Assembly (NCBI GenBank): GCA_964498095.1
Contig: CAZCFY010000009.1
Location: 62,001-126,000 of the forward strand
From: SG-bin7 sp964498095
GTDB taxonomy: Bacteria > Bdellovibrionota > Bdellovibrionia > Bdellovibrionales > SG-bin7
Length of the DNA stretch: 64,000 nucleotides
Direction: 5' to 3'
Of this stretch, positions 34,663 to 43,795 are shown in pieces (the first letter of the stretch is position 1; each line of letters starts with the position of its first letter). The position numbers and the translations under genes were made by a program. The notes beneath the pieces are model-generated. The model worked only from the letters and a program-made list of their open reading frames with translations. It made no database searches and had not been told where the DNA came from.

Positions 34663-35606
34663 TGAAACCTTGGTTATGGCTGCCGCCAAGCTGGGCGCAT
34701 AATCTAAGTCAGATTTATTTAAAATCTTATGGTCATATTTTTTCGGCGCCAATTCCAAAATGGAAATCATTTTCCTGGCGGGGCCTGCAATTTCCCAATC
34801 GCCTAGGCATCGCCGGCGGCGTGGATAAAAATGGGGAATACTTAAAAAGTTTTTGGGCTTTGGGCTGCGGATTTTTAGAAATTGGCACCATAACGCCATT
34901 ACCGCAAGAGCCAAATCCGGGGAAAATTTTAGACCGTGACGTAATAGCAATGTCGGTGTGGAATAAAATGGGGTTTCCCGGCAAAGGCGCGAGTTATGTT
35001 CATCACCAATTAAGTCAAATTAAGCAACGGCCAACACCCCTCTTTATTAATATTGGTAAAAATCGCGCTACACCTAACGAAGACGCTGCCAGTGATTACC
35101 TCCTTGGCTTAAAGAAATTTAAAGATATCGCCGATGCCTTCGTGATTAATATTAGTAGTCCAAACACCAAGGGGCTTAGGCAAATCCAAGGGGCCGACAG
35201 CCTCGCCAAATTTTTAAGACCTCTCCTCGGAATTCAACCCCGACCCGTGTTGTTAAAGTTAAGTCCCGATCTCTCGGATTCCGAATTGGAAAGCACACTA
35301 AAAACTTCACATGAGCTCGGTATTGACGGTTGGGTATTGGGTAACACGACAACGTCCATGACTGCCGAAGGCGGAACGTCTGGGAAACCTTTGGCCCCGT
35401 TAGCAAAACATCAACTCCTTATGACGACTAAGTTCCTCGGCGCTGGGCGTGGGGATAAGTTAATCATAAGCGTGGGTGGAGTTCTAACTCCCGAGGATGT
35501 CGCCGAACGGCTTACCATGGGTGCGGACCTCGTCGAAGTCTACGCCGCTCTCGTGCTTGAAGGTCCAAAATTCTTTAAAAGAACTGCGAACTATTTCAAC
35601 ATCTGA
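34662..35606 (+). CDS. pyrD: Dihydroorotate dehydrogenase, class 2-like
   Basis: A 314-residue FMN enzyme of pyrimidine synthesis. Class 2 (quinone-dependent) features: an N-terminal helical region for membrane contact, GFLEIGTITPLPQEPNPG, and the catalytic loop FVINISSPNTKGLR with the Ser of class 2 enzymes. Flavin phosphate site near IISVGGVLTPEDVAERL. It is slightly shorter than E. coli PyrD (336). It overlaps gdhA by 1 nt. Confidence 0.93.
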   Translation: MKPWLWLPPSWAHNLSQIYLKSYGHIFSAPIPKWKSFSWRGLQFPNRLGIAGGVDKNGEYLKSFWALGCGFLEIGTITPLPQEPNPGKILDRDVIAMSVWNKMGFPGKGASYVHHQLSQIKQRPTPLFINIGKNRATPNEDAASDYLLGLKKFKDIADAFVINISSPNTKGLRQIQGADSLAKFLRPLLGIQPRPVLLKLSPDLSDSELESTLKTSHELGIDGWVLGNTTTSMTAEGGTSGKPLAPLAKHQLLMTTKFLGAGRGDKLIISVGGVLTPEDVAERLTMGADLVEVYAALVLEGPKFFKRTANYFNI

Positions 35607-35650
35607 TGTCAGCATGACAAAGCCTTAGGCGTTGGGTTAGACTATTTATT

Positions 35651-36058
35651 ATGAAGCCCAAACGTCCTAACTGGATACCCGTTGTTACGGGACTAATAAT
35701 GAAAGGCGACCAAGTTTTAGTTGGTTTGCGCCCCGAAGGCAAAAACCTGGCGGGCCAGTGGGAATTTCCCGGTGGAAAAATTGAAGCCAATGAAACTCCC
35801 GAAGGCGCGTTGGAAAGAGAACTCAGAGAAGAGTTAGGAATTGAAGCGGAAATTGGGGAAATTATTTTCGCTGGAACTCACTCTTACGGTGAGACGGGAA
35901 TTCTACTTTTATTTTATTTAGTGAAATACTGGAAAGGCGAACCCAAAACTTTTTATCACCGCGAGTTGAAATGGGTTCATCTAAAAGATTTACAGGATCT
36001 CGATATTCCCGGAGCAAACCGTAAAGTCCTCCCACATATCGTGCAACTTCTTCCATAA
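35651..36058 (+). CDS. mutT: Nudix hydrolase, MutT-like
   Basis: A 135-residue Nudix protein. The Nudix box GGKIEANETPEGALERELRE continues into ELGIE, giving GX5EX7REUXEEXGU. The preceding GQWEFPG is typical of MutT 8-oxo-dGTP pyrophosphatases and their NTP-cleaning relatives. It sits 44 nt after pyrD and is probably part of the same unit. Substrate is inferred from the family only. Confidence 0.88.
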   Translation: MKPKRPNWIPVVTGLIMKGDQVLVGLRPEGKNLAGQWEFPGGKIEANETPEGALERELREELGIEAEIGEIIFAGTHSYGETGILLLFYLVKYWKGEPKTFYHRELKWVHLKDLQDLDIPGANRKVLPHIVQLLP

Positions 36059-36218
36059 TTTCGTAGCCAAAGTGAAACCACTGGTATCAAAAAAGCTGCA
36101 TACTTTACATGCAACTGTGTACAAATGGCCCTGTGAAATATAGAAAATGTCCCAATTTTAGTCTTTACGCGTTGGCCGAATTGTTGCTATAGCTAACTTG
36201 CAGTATCGAATTAGGGGG

Positions 36219-36287
36219 ATGCATATCAAAGTTTACAAAGTGATTTTGGCTTTGGCTGCGTCTAGTTATTTAATCACATCTAAATAA
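36219..36287 (+). CDS. Possible 22-residue leader peptide
   Basis: An ATG directly after TTAGGGGG opens a 22-codon frame encoding a hydrophobic, signal-like peptide (MHIKVYKVILALAASSYLI...). It ends 14 nt before the next gene. The spacing between GGGGG and ATG is too short for an ideal ribosome site. It may be a leader or chance. Confidence 0.25.
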   Translation: MHIKVYKVILALAASSYLITSK

Positions 36288-36301
36288 GAGAAGGAGAAAT
36301 T

Positions 36302-37201
36302 ATGAAAAAAACTCTTATTTCATTAATCGCAGGCGCTTCAGTAGCTTTATCGCTATCTGCAAATGCCGGTGACCAAAATCTTCCTGGCCAACGCGCTGGA
36401 GAGATCGTTCAAGCGGGTGTCAACGTTGTTGTAAACGTTGGAAACCTAGTTGTAAGTTTTGGCCAAGACGCATTAGTTCGTTTTCCAAAAGCTACAGCTG
36501 AAACAGCTAAAAACTTAGCTAAATGTATCCATGATGGTCTTCATGGTTCAGCTGGCCAAGTTGTAACTGCTCCAGTTCTTTGTCCTGTGACAATCGGAAC
36601 TGAAGCTGCAACTGCAATCGTATTAGCTGGAATGTCTGGCGTACAAGCGGTTGTTGCCGTTCCCTCTAAGTTTGCAAAAGAGATCGCAGCGATCATGCTG
36701 AGCTCTAGCAAACAATCTTGGGATGCACTAAACCAATTTAAGCACAACCCGGCTTTCTGGGTTCTTAACCTTGGTGTTTGTGTAGCTTCTCACGTTATTG
36801 GTCGCGCTGCTCAATTAGGTGCTGCCGCTATCGATCTAGTATCTGCTACTGCAGGAACAGTTGTTGAATTAGCTGTTGCTGGCGTACGTACTGGTATCAA
36901 ATACGCTGCTAACGCCGTAATTATGGTTGCCGATGCAGCTACTGGCCGTGCAAAAATCCTTTGCAAAGACATCTATGGTGTTGGCAAAGGTCTTCTTGTT
37001 ACGATCAGCAAAGCCGCTCACGGAAAAATTGGTGGCAACGATGGCGCTATCAAAAATTTCCTTGATAACGTTTTAGGCCGCCTTGTAACACTACCTATTC
37101 GTTTAGTAACAGGCCAAACTTTGGATCAAATGGTTGCGCAAGCTTTGGCGCAGTCATCTGGCCGCAGTGAAGAAGAAGAACGAGCTGGTAACAGCTTCTA
37201 A
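36302..37201 (+). CDS. Abundant-type secreted protein, family 1
   Basis: A 299-residue protein. The ATG follows GAGAAGGAGAAATT. The signal peptide ends SANAG. The mature part is Ala/Val-rich with several helical hydrophobic stretches (PVTIGTEAATAIVLAGMSG, VVELAVAGVRTGIKYAANAV) and ends in an acidic tail. Codon choice is visibly skewed to GCT/GCA/GTT-type codons compared with neighbours, which suggests high expression. A perfect terminator follows. It shares a segment pattern (GN..G.D....K.L..C and C.V..G.E....VA.P....I) with the gene at 49089. No known domain. Confidence 0.8.
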   Translation: MKKTLISLIAGASVALSLSANAGDQNLPGQRAGEIVQAGVNVVVNVGNLVVSFGQDALVRFPKATAETAKNLAKCIHDGLHGSAGQVVTAPVLCPVTIGTEAATAIVLAGMSGVQAVVAVPSKFAKEIAAIMLSSSKQSWDALNQFKHNPAFWVLNLGVCVASHVIGRAAQLGAAAIDLVSATAGTVVELAVAGVRTGIKYAANAVIMVADAATGRAKILCKDIYGVGKGLLVTISKAAHGKIGGNDGAIKNFLDNVLGRLVTLPIRLVTGQTLDQMVAQALAQSSGRSEEEERAGNSF

Positions 37202-37229
37202 TCTCCTTTAACTGAGATTGTTTGAATTG

Positions 37230-37260
37230 AGGGCTAACCTGTTGGTTAGCCCTTTTTATT
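37230..37260 (+). terminator. Rho-independent terminator
   Basis: AGGGCTAACC, loop TGTT, GGTTAGCCCT: a perfect 10-bp stem followed by TTTTATTT. It ends transcription of the secreted-protein gene. Confidence 0.95.
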
Positions 37261-37288
37261 TGTGGTTAACCTGTGTTATGGGTACGCC

Positions 37289-38386
37289 ATGATTCCCTAT
37301 CAAAAAATTCCCAAGGGCTTTTTAAGCGGACGGTTAGTAGCTCAGGATATTTTGCTATTTCCTAATGGCGAAAGGCAAAATATTGGCTCTATTGCGCGCG
37401 ATTTTGAGGTCGGCGATATTATCGCCGTCAATAGCGAGTTTACGCTGGCGGTAATGCTGGCCCCGGCACTCGCGGAACCGGAGTTAATTAACGCCAACCA
37501 TTGGGCCCTGGCGTGGCCACGCTTCTTACAAGACGTTCGTGACTATTTTAAAGCGGAAAAGTTTAACGAGGTCCACACGCCTACATTGGTGCAAAGTTCG
37601 GGTGCGGAAACACATTTGGATCCCTTTACTACGCAAATAGAACACGCGACTTATTATTTACCGACAAGCCCCGAGTTTCATTTAAAGAAGCTCCTTTCGT
37701 CGGGGCTAAACAAAATTTTTGAAATCAAATCTTGTTTCCGTAAGGACGCGCCGTCATCAACACACCTCTACGAATTTACCATGTTGGAATGGTACCGCGG
37801 TTATGCCGGTATTGATGAAATAATCGAAGACGTAAGAGGCCTTTTGAAGTTCGTGGCAGAGCAGCCGCAAACAGATTTAGTCTCGATGAGTGAACTTTTT
37901 AAAAAATATCTGGAATTTGAATTAACTCCCCGAACAACCCTTGATGAACTAAAATCTGTGGCCGCAGGCAGCCGCCCGGATGATAGCTGGGGTGATGTCT
38001 TCTTTCGCTTATTTTTAGAAAAAATCGAGCCACAAATAGGCTTAGAGAGGCCCGTCATCGTACGCGACTTTCCCCCGCAGATGGCCGCACTAGCCCGCCT
38101 CAATGAGCGCGGGTGGGCTGACCGCTTTGAAGTCTACTGGCGGGGATTAGAATTAGGAAACGCCTACGACGAACTTAACGATCCCATAGAATGCGAAAAA
38201 CGGTTGCGCCTTTGGAATGAAGAAAAACGCGCGCTAGGTAAAGCCGAAGTCCCACCGTCCAACGAGTTACTAAAGGCCCTGCGCGCGGGAATGCCCCCCT
38301 CCGGAGGTATCGCCATGGGACTAGAGCGGCTCTTCATGGCGATTTATTCCATTAAAGACATTCGCCAGACAAAGTTTTTTAGCTAG
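37289..38386 (+). CDS. epmA: EF-P beta-lysine ligase EpmA (GenX/PoxA-like)
   Basis: A 365-residue class II aminoacyl-tRNA-synthetase-like protein. Motif 2 is FEIKSCFRKDAPSSTHLYEF, and motif 3 is GIAMGLERLFMAIYS. The upstream SGAETHLDPF and YLPTSPEFHLKKLL match lysyl-tRNA synthetase-type active sites without a full anticodon-binding domain. EpmA attaches beta-lysine to EF-P. It has about 40 more residues than E. coli EpmA: a beta-rich N-terminal segment (LLFPNGERQNIG onward), perhaps a degenerate OB fold. Neither epmB nor efp is in this window. The ATG at 37289 was chosen; the longer frame begins at a GTG inside the terminator tail. Confidence 0.88.
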   Translation: MIPYQKIPKGFLSGRLVAQDILLFPNGERQNIGSIARDFEVGDIIAVNSEFTLAVMLAPALAEPELINANHWALAWPRFLQDVRDYFKAEKFNEVHTPTLVQSSGAETHLDPFTTQIEHATYYLPTSPEFHLKKLLSSGLNKIFEIKSCFRKDAPSSTHLYEFTMLEWYRGYAGIDEIIEDVRGLLKFVAEQPQTDLVSMSELFKKYLEFELTPRTTLDELKSVAAGSRPDDSWGDVFFRLFLEKIEPQIGLERPVIVRDFPPQMAALARLNERGWADRFEVYWRGLELGNAYDELNDPIECEKRLRLWNEEKRALGKAEVPPSNELLKALRAGMPPSGGIAMGLERLFMAIYSIKDIRQTKFFS

Positions 38387-38401
38387 AATTTTTTCGGCAA
38401 G

Positions 38402-38417
38402 TTCGGCGCCGGAAGTG
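38402..38417. repeat. Variant TCCGGCGCCGGA element, copy 2
   Basis: TTCGGCGCCGGAAGTG; one mismatch (T for C) in the 12-nt core. Intergenic, just after epmA. Confidence 0.7.
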
Positions 38418-38530
38418 CAAACTAAGATTAGAAAATTTATCCCAATAGAAATATTGTTCAACTTCACGACACCTTAGTGACAAAGTTGCGGCATTGCTGT
38501 GGCATATTAATTGTATTTTTAAAGGCTATC

Positions 38531-38953
38531 ATGCGAACTGCGATAAATAAGCCTTTACAACGAAAGAGAGCCATTTTATCAAGACTGCGCTCTATGCTTG
38601 TTCGTCTTTCGTCACTGCTGTTATTTTTGGTAATTTCCTGCGCCAGCTGGCAAAAAGGAAATTATATCGAATCGGGAAATGCTTCTTGGTATGGAAAGGC
38701 ATTTCACGGCCGGCAAACAGCAAATGGTGATAAATTTAATATGTTCTCGATGACCGCCGCCCACAAAACTTTGCCCTTTAACTCACAGGTCAAAGTCGTT
38801 CGTCGTGACAATGGTAATTATGTAATCGTGCGCATTAATGACCGCGGACCATTTATTCGTGGCAGGATAATTGACCTCTCCTTCGAAGCCGCAAAAGCAT
38901 TAGGTATTGTCGACATTGGCGAAGCGCCCGTAGAACTTTATTTGATACCCTAA
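38531..38953 (+). CDS. rlpA: RlpA-like septal lipoprotein
   Basis: About 140 residues. The start used follows AAAGGCTATC; a later ATG at 38594 would begin right before the signal. The lipobox is VISC, so it is an outer-membrane-type lipoprotein. The mature domain is a double-psi beta-barrel of the RlpA type: GNASWYGKAFHGRQTANG, TAAHKTLPFNS and VRINDRGPFIRGRIIDLS. RlpA cleaves glycan strands lacking stem peptides at septa. The usual C-terminal SPOR domain is absent, so septal recruitment would differ. Confidence 0.9.
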   Translation: MRTAINKPLQRKRAILSRLRSMLVRLSSLLLFLVISCASWQKGNYIESGNASWYGKAFHGRQTANGDKFNMFSMTAAHKTLPFNSQVKVVRRDNGNYVIVRINDRGPFIRGRIIDLSFEAAKALGIVDIGEAPVELYLIP

Positions 38954-39087
38954 ACCCACTTTATCCCTTAAACACAGGTGCACCCTATGCGCCAGCGTCA
39001 ACCACTGACTCAGATTGAAACACTCTGTTGGCCATAATAAGGAAAATTCTCGCTCCTCGAAGCCTTAAAATTGAGTAAGGGGGAACT

Positions 39088-40605
39088 ATGAAGTGGAATG
39101 TCCTTGGGGTCATACTTCCAGCGCTCTTTATGCTCGGATGCCTTGATCAGGGAACTTTGGGAAAATTAGAAGGCGCAGTTTATGCCGGTGACTTAGCGTC
39201 CACCCAACCAACGCCTACACCGAATCCTAGTCCGCTGCCACAACCCGAACCCGCGGGACCGCCGCTCTACCAATTTAAAATCGATACTTCTCAATGCGTA
39301 ACGGAAGCAGGATTTTCTTGTTTGATATTAAAGCCTAATATGCCCGAGCCCTCCGACTCAGACACTAACCGTTCCATTTCAAAAATTAAACTTTTTGAAA
39401 ATGGTAAAGAAATTGGTCCCGCCCACTCGCTCCATGACGACATTCGGTTTAACGGTCAGGGACGCTTTAGTCACTGGCTAGGTACATTGCGATTTTCTGC
39501 CAGTGATAATTCAAATCCACTTACCAATGGCAAAACCTACACATTCGGAATTGAAGGCGTTTACACAGCCCCCGAAATAAAGGTGGGCGCGTTTAACAAC
39601 ACCCTTCTCGGTGGCGATCAGATTACCCTCCCCGTCACCGGCGGTGAGCCGCCGTTAACTTACACGGTGACTTCTGGCGGCGGAAGCGTCAATGCACTGG
39701 GGGTTTATACGGCTCCCACTTCTTCGAGCCGCATTACTGTAAGGGTCACAGATAAGTTGGCGCAATATGTGGATATAAATTTACGTTCACAAGTTCTCCA
39801 CTACATTGGGGGCGACAATGGCACTGGAAGCCGTAACACGATTTATTCATCCCACGATGGAAAAACATGGACCACGTCAAAACCCTTGCCCCTTAACGTC
39901 CAAGGGATTTCACTATTCGTACTAAATGATGTTTTACATTTGTTTGGCGGTTACACGACAACCCAGTTACCTCTATCTTTCCAGGCGTCTGACCTCGCGG
40001 GTAATTGGACACAAAATCCAAACTTACCACGCACGGGCGAGATGGCGGGCCGGGTCTTAGTGAATGGCAAAATTTATTTAGCCGCTACCGACCAAATTTT
40101 AGTTTCAAGTGACGGTGTTAATTTTACCAAGCATGCAAATATGCCTTATGGCCCCGACATTGGAACACGCCTTGCCTATTTCAATGGTAAATTTGTTCTC
40201 ACTGGCGGATACAATATGGAAACGGGCACATTTCACGGCTTTGTCATGACGAGTCCCGACGCCAAAACTTGGACTTATGACAACGACATCCCCCCACGTT
40301 TTGCCCCCGCACTTTTTACTTTTAATAATAAACTCTACCTTGCCGGCGGACAGAGTGCGCAGTTCACCTTTAATTCTGAAGTTTTCGAAAGCACGGATGG
40401 TATTCAGTGGACCAAGATTGGCAACTTGCCCGCACCCCGCGCTTTTCTTCGCGGCATAGTATTTAGAAATATGATGTATCTCGTCGGCGGCAAAGAGGGC
40501 ACCGCTGCAAACTCCAATGTGTGGGCATCTAGCGACGGAGTTAATTGGACGACAATGGGCTCCTTACCCGGCCCGATTTTCAACGGTGATTTGGCAATAT
40601 ACTAG
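39088..40605 (+). CDS. Kelch-like propeller lipoprotein
   Basis: A 505-residue lipoprotein (signal ends FMLGC). A Pro/Thr-rich linker (about residues 45-65) is followed by a beta domain, an Ig-like domain (about 165-230: GEPPLTYTVTSGGGSVNALG) and a Kelch-type propeller. At least five blades carry the GG-turn and W.....LP pattern (VLHLFGG, KLYLAGG, MMYLVGG). Likely surface-exposed binding protein. Its stop overlaps the stop region of the convergent response-regulator gene by 4 nt. Confidence 0.82.
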   Translation: MKWNVLGVILPALFMLGCLDQGTLGKLEGAVYAGDLASTQPTPTPNPSPLPQPEPAGPPLYQFKIDTSQCVTEAGFSCLILKPNMPEPSDSDTNRSISKIKLFENGKEIGPAHSLHDDIRFNGQGRFSHWLGTLRFSASDNSNPLTNGKTYTFGIEGVYTAPEIKVGAFNNTLLGGDQITLPVTGGEPPLTYTVTSGGGSVNALGVYTAPTSSSRITVRVTDKLAQYVDINLRSQVLHYIGGDNGTGSRNTIYSSHDGKTWTTSKPLPLNVQGISLFVLNDVLHLFGGYTTTQLPLSFQASDLAGNWTQNPNLPRTGEMAGRVLVNGKIYLAATDQILVSSDGVNFTKHANMPYGPDIGTRLAYFNGKFVLTGGYNMETGTFHGFVMTSPDAKTWTYDNDIPPRFAPALFTFNNKLYLAGGQSAQFTFNSEVFESTDGIQWTKIGNLPAPRAFLRGIVFRNMMYLVGGKEGTAANSNVWASSDGVNWTTMGSLPGPIFNGDLAIY

Positions 40606-41258
40606 GACTTGTTGATCTTAATCATTTTCGTATCGCCAACATAAGTCTGAAACGTCAGTGACGGATTATCGCGAACCGAATCGATTTTTTTTACCACGGC
40701 AATCATTCGATCCAAAGAACGGCGCAGAGTTTCTAGATGCGGGCTCTTGTCGATATTGGCATCGCCATTTAATAGCTCAATACTGGTTAATGCTATTGAA
40801 AGTGGGTTATTGAGTTCGTGGTTATAAGTAATAATCATGGCACGTACGGCTTCAAGCTCAGTTTTTAACAGCAGTTCCCGCTGATATTGCGCACTGTTGA
40901 CGTGGGCGGTAATACGCGCGCACGCCGCCTCAAAATTAGCAGGCTTATTTATATAATCGTTTGCACCCCGCCTAAAAGCTTCCATCAAATTCGCGGCGTC
41001 ATCAATAACGGTAATAACAATGATCGGCAGCGAATTCTTATCGTATTTCGTCCGAATCTCTTCCATGATCGCCAGCCCATCCTTGCCGGGCATGATGATA
41101 TCTAGCAAGATCACGTCGTAGCGGTTTTTTTCTAAATGCGCCATCACGTCTTCGGAATTTGCAAGGACGTCAGTCTTAAAACCACGCCGTTCCAAACGGT
41201 CGGCAAAAGTCTGCGCAAAGTTGGCGTCGTCATCTATAAGTAAAATCGAAATACTCAC
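40602..41258 (-). CDS. REC-HisKA protein lacking the ATPase domain
   Basis: A 218-residue protein. Residues 1-120 are a receiver domain (LLIDDDANF, acceptor Asp in VILLDIIMPGKDG, Lys in NKPANFE). From about residue 135 there is a HisKA-like helical pair with His in YNHELNNPLSIALTSIE. No HATPase_c domain follows, so it cannot phosphorylate itself. It could act as an intermediate with Asp and His sites, or a dimeric scaffold for the hybrid kinase, with which it overlaps by 4 nt (ATGA). Confidence 0.82.
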   Translation of the reverse strand: MSISILLIDDDANFAQTFADRLERRGFKTDVLANSEDVMAHLEKNRYDVILLDIIMPGKDGLAIMEEIRTKYDKNSLPIIVITVIDDAANLMEAFRRGANDYINKPANFEAACARITAHVNSAQYQRELLLKTELEAVRAMIITYNHELNNPLSIALTSIELLNGDANIDKSPHLETLRRSLDRMIAVVKKIDSVRDNPSLTFQTYVGDTKMIKINKS

Positions 41259-43348
41259 GCGGCGTTTTCCAATCGGGTTAATTCTTTAAGTTGAAGATTT
41301 AGATTCTCTAACATCGCTCTTAATTTTATATATTTTTCTTTAAAGTTTGGCCAATCAATTTGATCCGCATTTTCCAATTCATTTAAAAAAGAATAAATTT
41401 CTGTTACAAAGAAGTTGGCAACACCGCCACGAATATTGTGGGCCGTCATTCGCATGGCTCTTTCGTTCTTAGAATCAATCGCCGCCTCCAATGCGGCTAC
41501 CATCTTCGGAAAGTTGGCTAGATACCCTCTTATGTATTTGTACATTATATCGGTATCAGTTCCGAAGTGTTGATAAAGTAATTCCAAGTCCAGCTTTACC
41601 GTTTTTGCCTCGTTAAGTTTTTTTAACGGTTCTTCGCTTGAGACATTTTTGGCAACAGCCCGTTGCAGGGCTTTACCCAAGCTTTCGGCGTTAAAAGGTT
41701 TAGCGACAAAATCATTCATCCCCGACTCGCGGCACCTCTGCTGATCATTATCCGTAACACTCGCCGTAAGTGCTATCACCCAGGGATGCGTCGCGGACTG
41801 ACAGCGCAAACGCAGTTTTCTTGTCGCTTCAAAGCCATCCATTTCCGGCATATTGACGTCCATAAAAATGACGTCATAATTTTTTGTTCCCAGAGCATCT
41901 AAAACTTCCAAACCATTGGCGGCTACGTCTACATGGTATCCCATTTTTTCCAGATGCTGGCGCGCCAGCATTTGGTTAGTTGAATTGTCATCGGCCACGA
42001 TAATGGTCAGCGGAAGCTTTTGCGACAGCTCTGCATCGACAGCGTAGCCAGAGGCTACCGCAACTGATCCCTCACCTTTTCTAACAATTATTTTAAAAAA
42101 GAATTTCGAACCCACTCCGACCTTGCTATCCACCCAAATCGAGCCCCCTAAGGCCTCGCAAATGCCTTTGCAAATAGCCAGCCCCAATCCAGTGCCGCCA
42201 AATTTACGGGTCGTCGAAGCGTCGGCTTGCGAAAATGATTGAAACAATTTGCTCTTAACCTCATCGGCAATTCCCACACCTGAGTCCGCGACACTAAATT
42301 CTAACGAGTAATCGCCTTCGGCCAAAGGCTGAAAGCCCGCGGCGATTTTAATTTCGCCATTATTGGTAAACTTAATGGCGTTACTTACCAGATTAAAAAG
42401 CACTTGTCTGAGACGGGTCGAATCTGATCGGGCCCAAAAGTCATCCGGGATCGTCGAATCAAGAATTAGCCGCACTCCCTTTTCCTTCGCCCGCGGTCCA
42501 AAAAGTCCTAAAATTTCTTCTAAAAAAGCATTTACGTGAAAATCCAAGTCTTCGAGTTGCAGTTTACCGGCCGCCATTTTTGAAAAATCAAGAATGTCGT
42601 TAATCAAAGTTAAAAGAGTATCTCCACAGGAGGTCATAACTTTTAAATAATATCTTCCCTTTTCCGACAGGTTTTCGCTGCCGAGTAAATTAGCCATGCC
42701 TAAGATACCATTGATGGGTGTGCGAATTTCGTGACTGACATTGGCCAAAAATTCTGATTTAGCCTTGGTTGCGACTTCAAGCTCCCTGTTACGTAGTTCC
42801 AGCTCCTCACCAATACGAATGCGGTCACGAAACTGCAGGCATTGCGAGCGTAGTTGAAAAATAAGAAATACGTAATACGTGAAAATGATGAGACTCAGGG
42901 GCTCAGCACCATTTAGAGAAAATGTTGCTGATAAGGGAATTCCAATCAATAAAGTCACGAATAAGGCCGCCGCGAAAAAACTAGGCACAAGTATCGTCAG
43001 TGACGCTGCGGCAATACCGCAGCAAACCAGCAAGACAACAAGCGTGGAGATATCATGCATTCCATATATTTTTAGTGCCAAATGACAAAGGGTTCCCCAC
43101 AAAGCCGCAGTCAGTCCCAACAGCGATAAAAAAACGACCGGCGAATAAAATCCCAAAAAAAATCGCAGGACACTTAAAGAAATAATTAGCCCCATGATGC
43201 TGTTAAAATAGAAGGGAAAATCCTGGGCAAAATCCGTATAGGCGTAGACAATAAGAGCTAAAGTGATGTGCCCAAGACTACTACTCGTACCGCGTTTGGC
43301 GAGTTCGTCCCTGGCCTTATTAGAAATTCGAAATTTTCCCAATGGCAT
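41255..43348 (-). CDS. Membrane hybrid histidine kinase with HPt
   Basis: A 697-residue sensor kinase. About six hydrophobic segments (residues 20-175) without a large periplasmic loop. Then HisKA (SEFLANVSHEIRTPINGILG), HATPase_c (VSNAIKFTN, KFGGTGLGLAICKG), a receiver (IIVADDNSTNQML, VIFMDVNMPEMDGFEATRKL) and a C-terminal HPt (MRMTAHNIRGGVANFF). A complete internal phosphorelay is present. It probably senses a membrane-associated signal and passes phosphate on. Co-expressed with the downstream REC-HisKA protein. Confidence 0.94.
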   Translation of the reverse strand: MPLGKFRISNKARDELAKRGTSSSLGHITLALIVYAYTDFAQDFPFYFNSIMGLIISLSVLRFFLGFYSPVVFLSLLGLTAALWGTLCHLALKIYGMHDISTLVVLLVCCGIAAASLTILVPSFFAAALFVTLLIGIPLSATFSLNGAEPLSLIIFTYYVFLIFQLRSQCLQFRDRIRIGEELELRNRELEVATKAKSEFLANVSHEIRTPINGILGMANLLGSENLSEKGRYYLKVMTSCGDTLLTLINDILDFSKMAAGKLQLEDLDFHVNAFLEEILGLFGPRAKEKGVRLILDSTIPDDFWARSDSTRLRQVLFNLVSNAIKFTNNGEIKIAAGFQPLAEGDYSLEFSVADSGVGIADEVKSKLFQSFSQADASTTRKFGGTGLGLAICKGICEALGGSIWVDSKVGVGSKFFFKIIVRKGEGSVAVASGYAVDAELSQKLPLTIIVADDNSTNQMLARQHLEKMGYHVDVAANGLEVLDALGTKNYDVIFMDVNMPEMDGFEATRKLRLRCQSATHPWVIALTASVTDNDQQRCRESGMNDFVAKPFNAESLGKALQRAVAKNVSSEEPLKKLNEAKTVKLDLELLYQHFGTDTDIMYKYIRGYLANFPKMVAALEAAIDSKNERAMRMTAHNIRGGVANFFVTEIYSFLNELENADQIDWPNFKEKYIKLRAMLENLNLQLKELTRLENAA

Positions 43349-43405
43349 TAGGAATTTATCGGCGCCCGAAAGGTGTGTCTTAAGAAGATTAACCTAGCCT
43401 TAAGA

Positions 43406-43687
43406 TTAGCTACCTTTATTTATGTCTTCGCGCAGTTCTTTTCCCACTTTGAAAAATGGGAGTTTCTTTTCACCGACATTAATAACTTCACCCGTGCGAG
43501 GGTTGCGACCTTGGTAAGAACCATAGGCGCGATTCACAAAAGACCCAAAACCACGTATCTCAATCCGGTCGTCTTTCAACAAAGCTTCGGTCATGGTATC
43601 AAAAATCGTGTTCACCACAGTTTCGGCTTTTACACGGGTGATTCCAGCTTTTTCAGAAATAAGATTGATGAGATCCGCTTTGGTCAT
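43406..43687 (-). CDS. ihfB: Integration host factor/HU-family DNA-binding protein
   Basis: A 93-residue nucleoid protein. The beta-arm motif GRNPRTGEVINVGEKKLPFF and the MTKADLINLISEKAGI start are typical. RIEIRGFGSFVNRAYGSYQG resembles IHF-beta more than HU. It bends DNA. The start follows AAGGAAATAACGC. Upstream neighbour is the glycosyltransferase gene, downstream the hybrid kinase gene. Confidence 0.9.
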   Translation of the reverse strand: MTKADLINLISEKAGITRVKAETVVNTIFDTMTEALLKDDRIEIRGFGSFVNRAYGSYQGRNPRTGEVINVGEKKLPFFKVGKELREDINKGS

Positions 43688-43795
43688 GCGTTATTTCCTT
43701 GGGAGTAAGTTATTGAAACTATTAAAAGTATATCTACTTGGAATGACGCAAGAAAGGAATAAATATATGGAAATGGTGCGTAAAAACTGCCGGTC

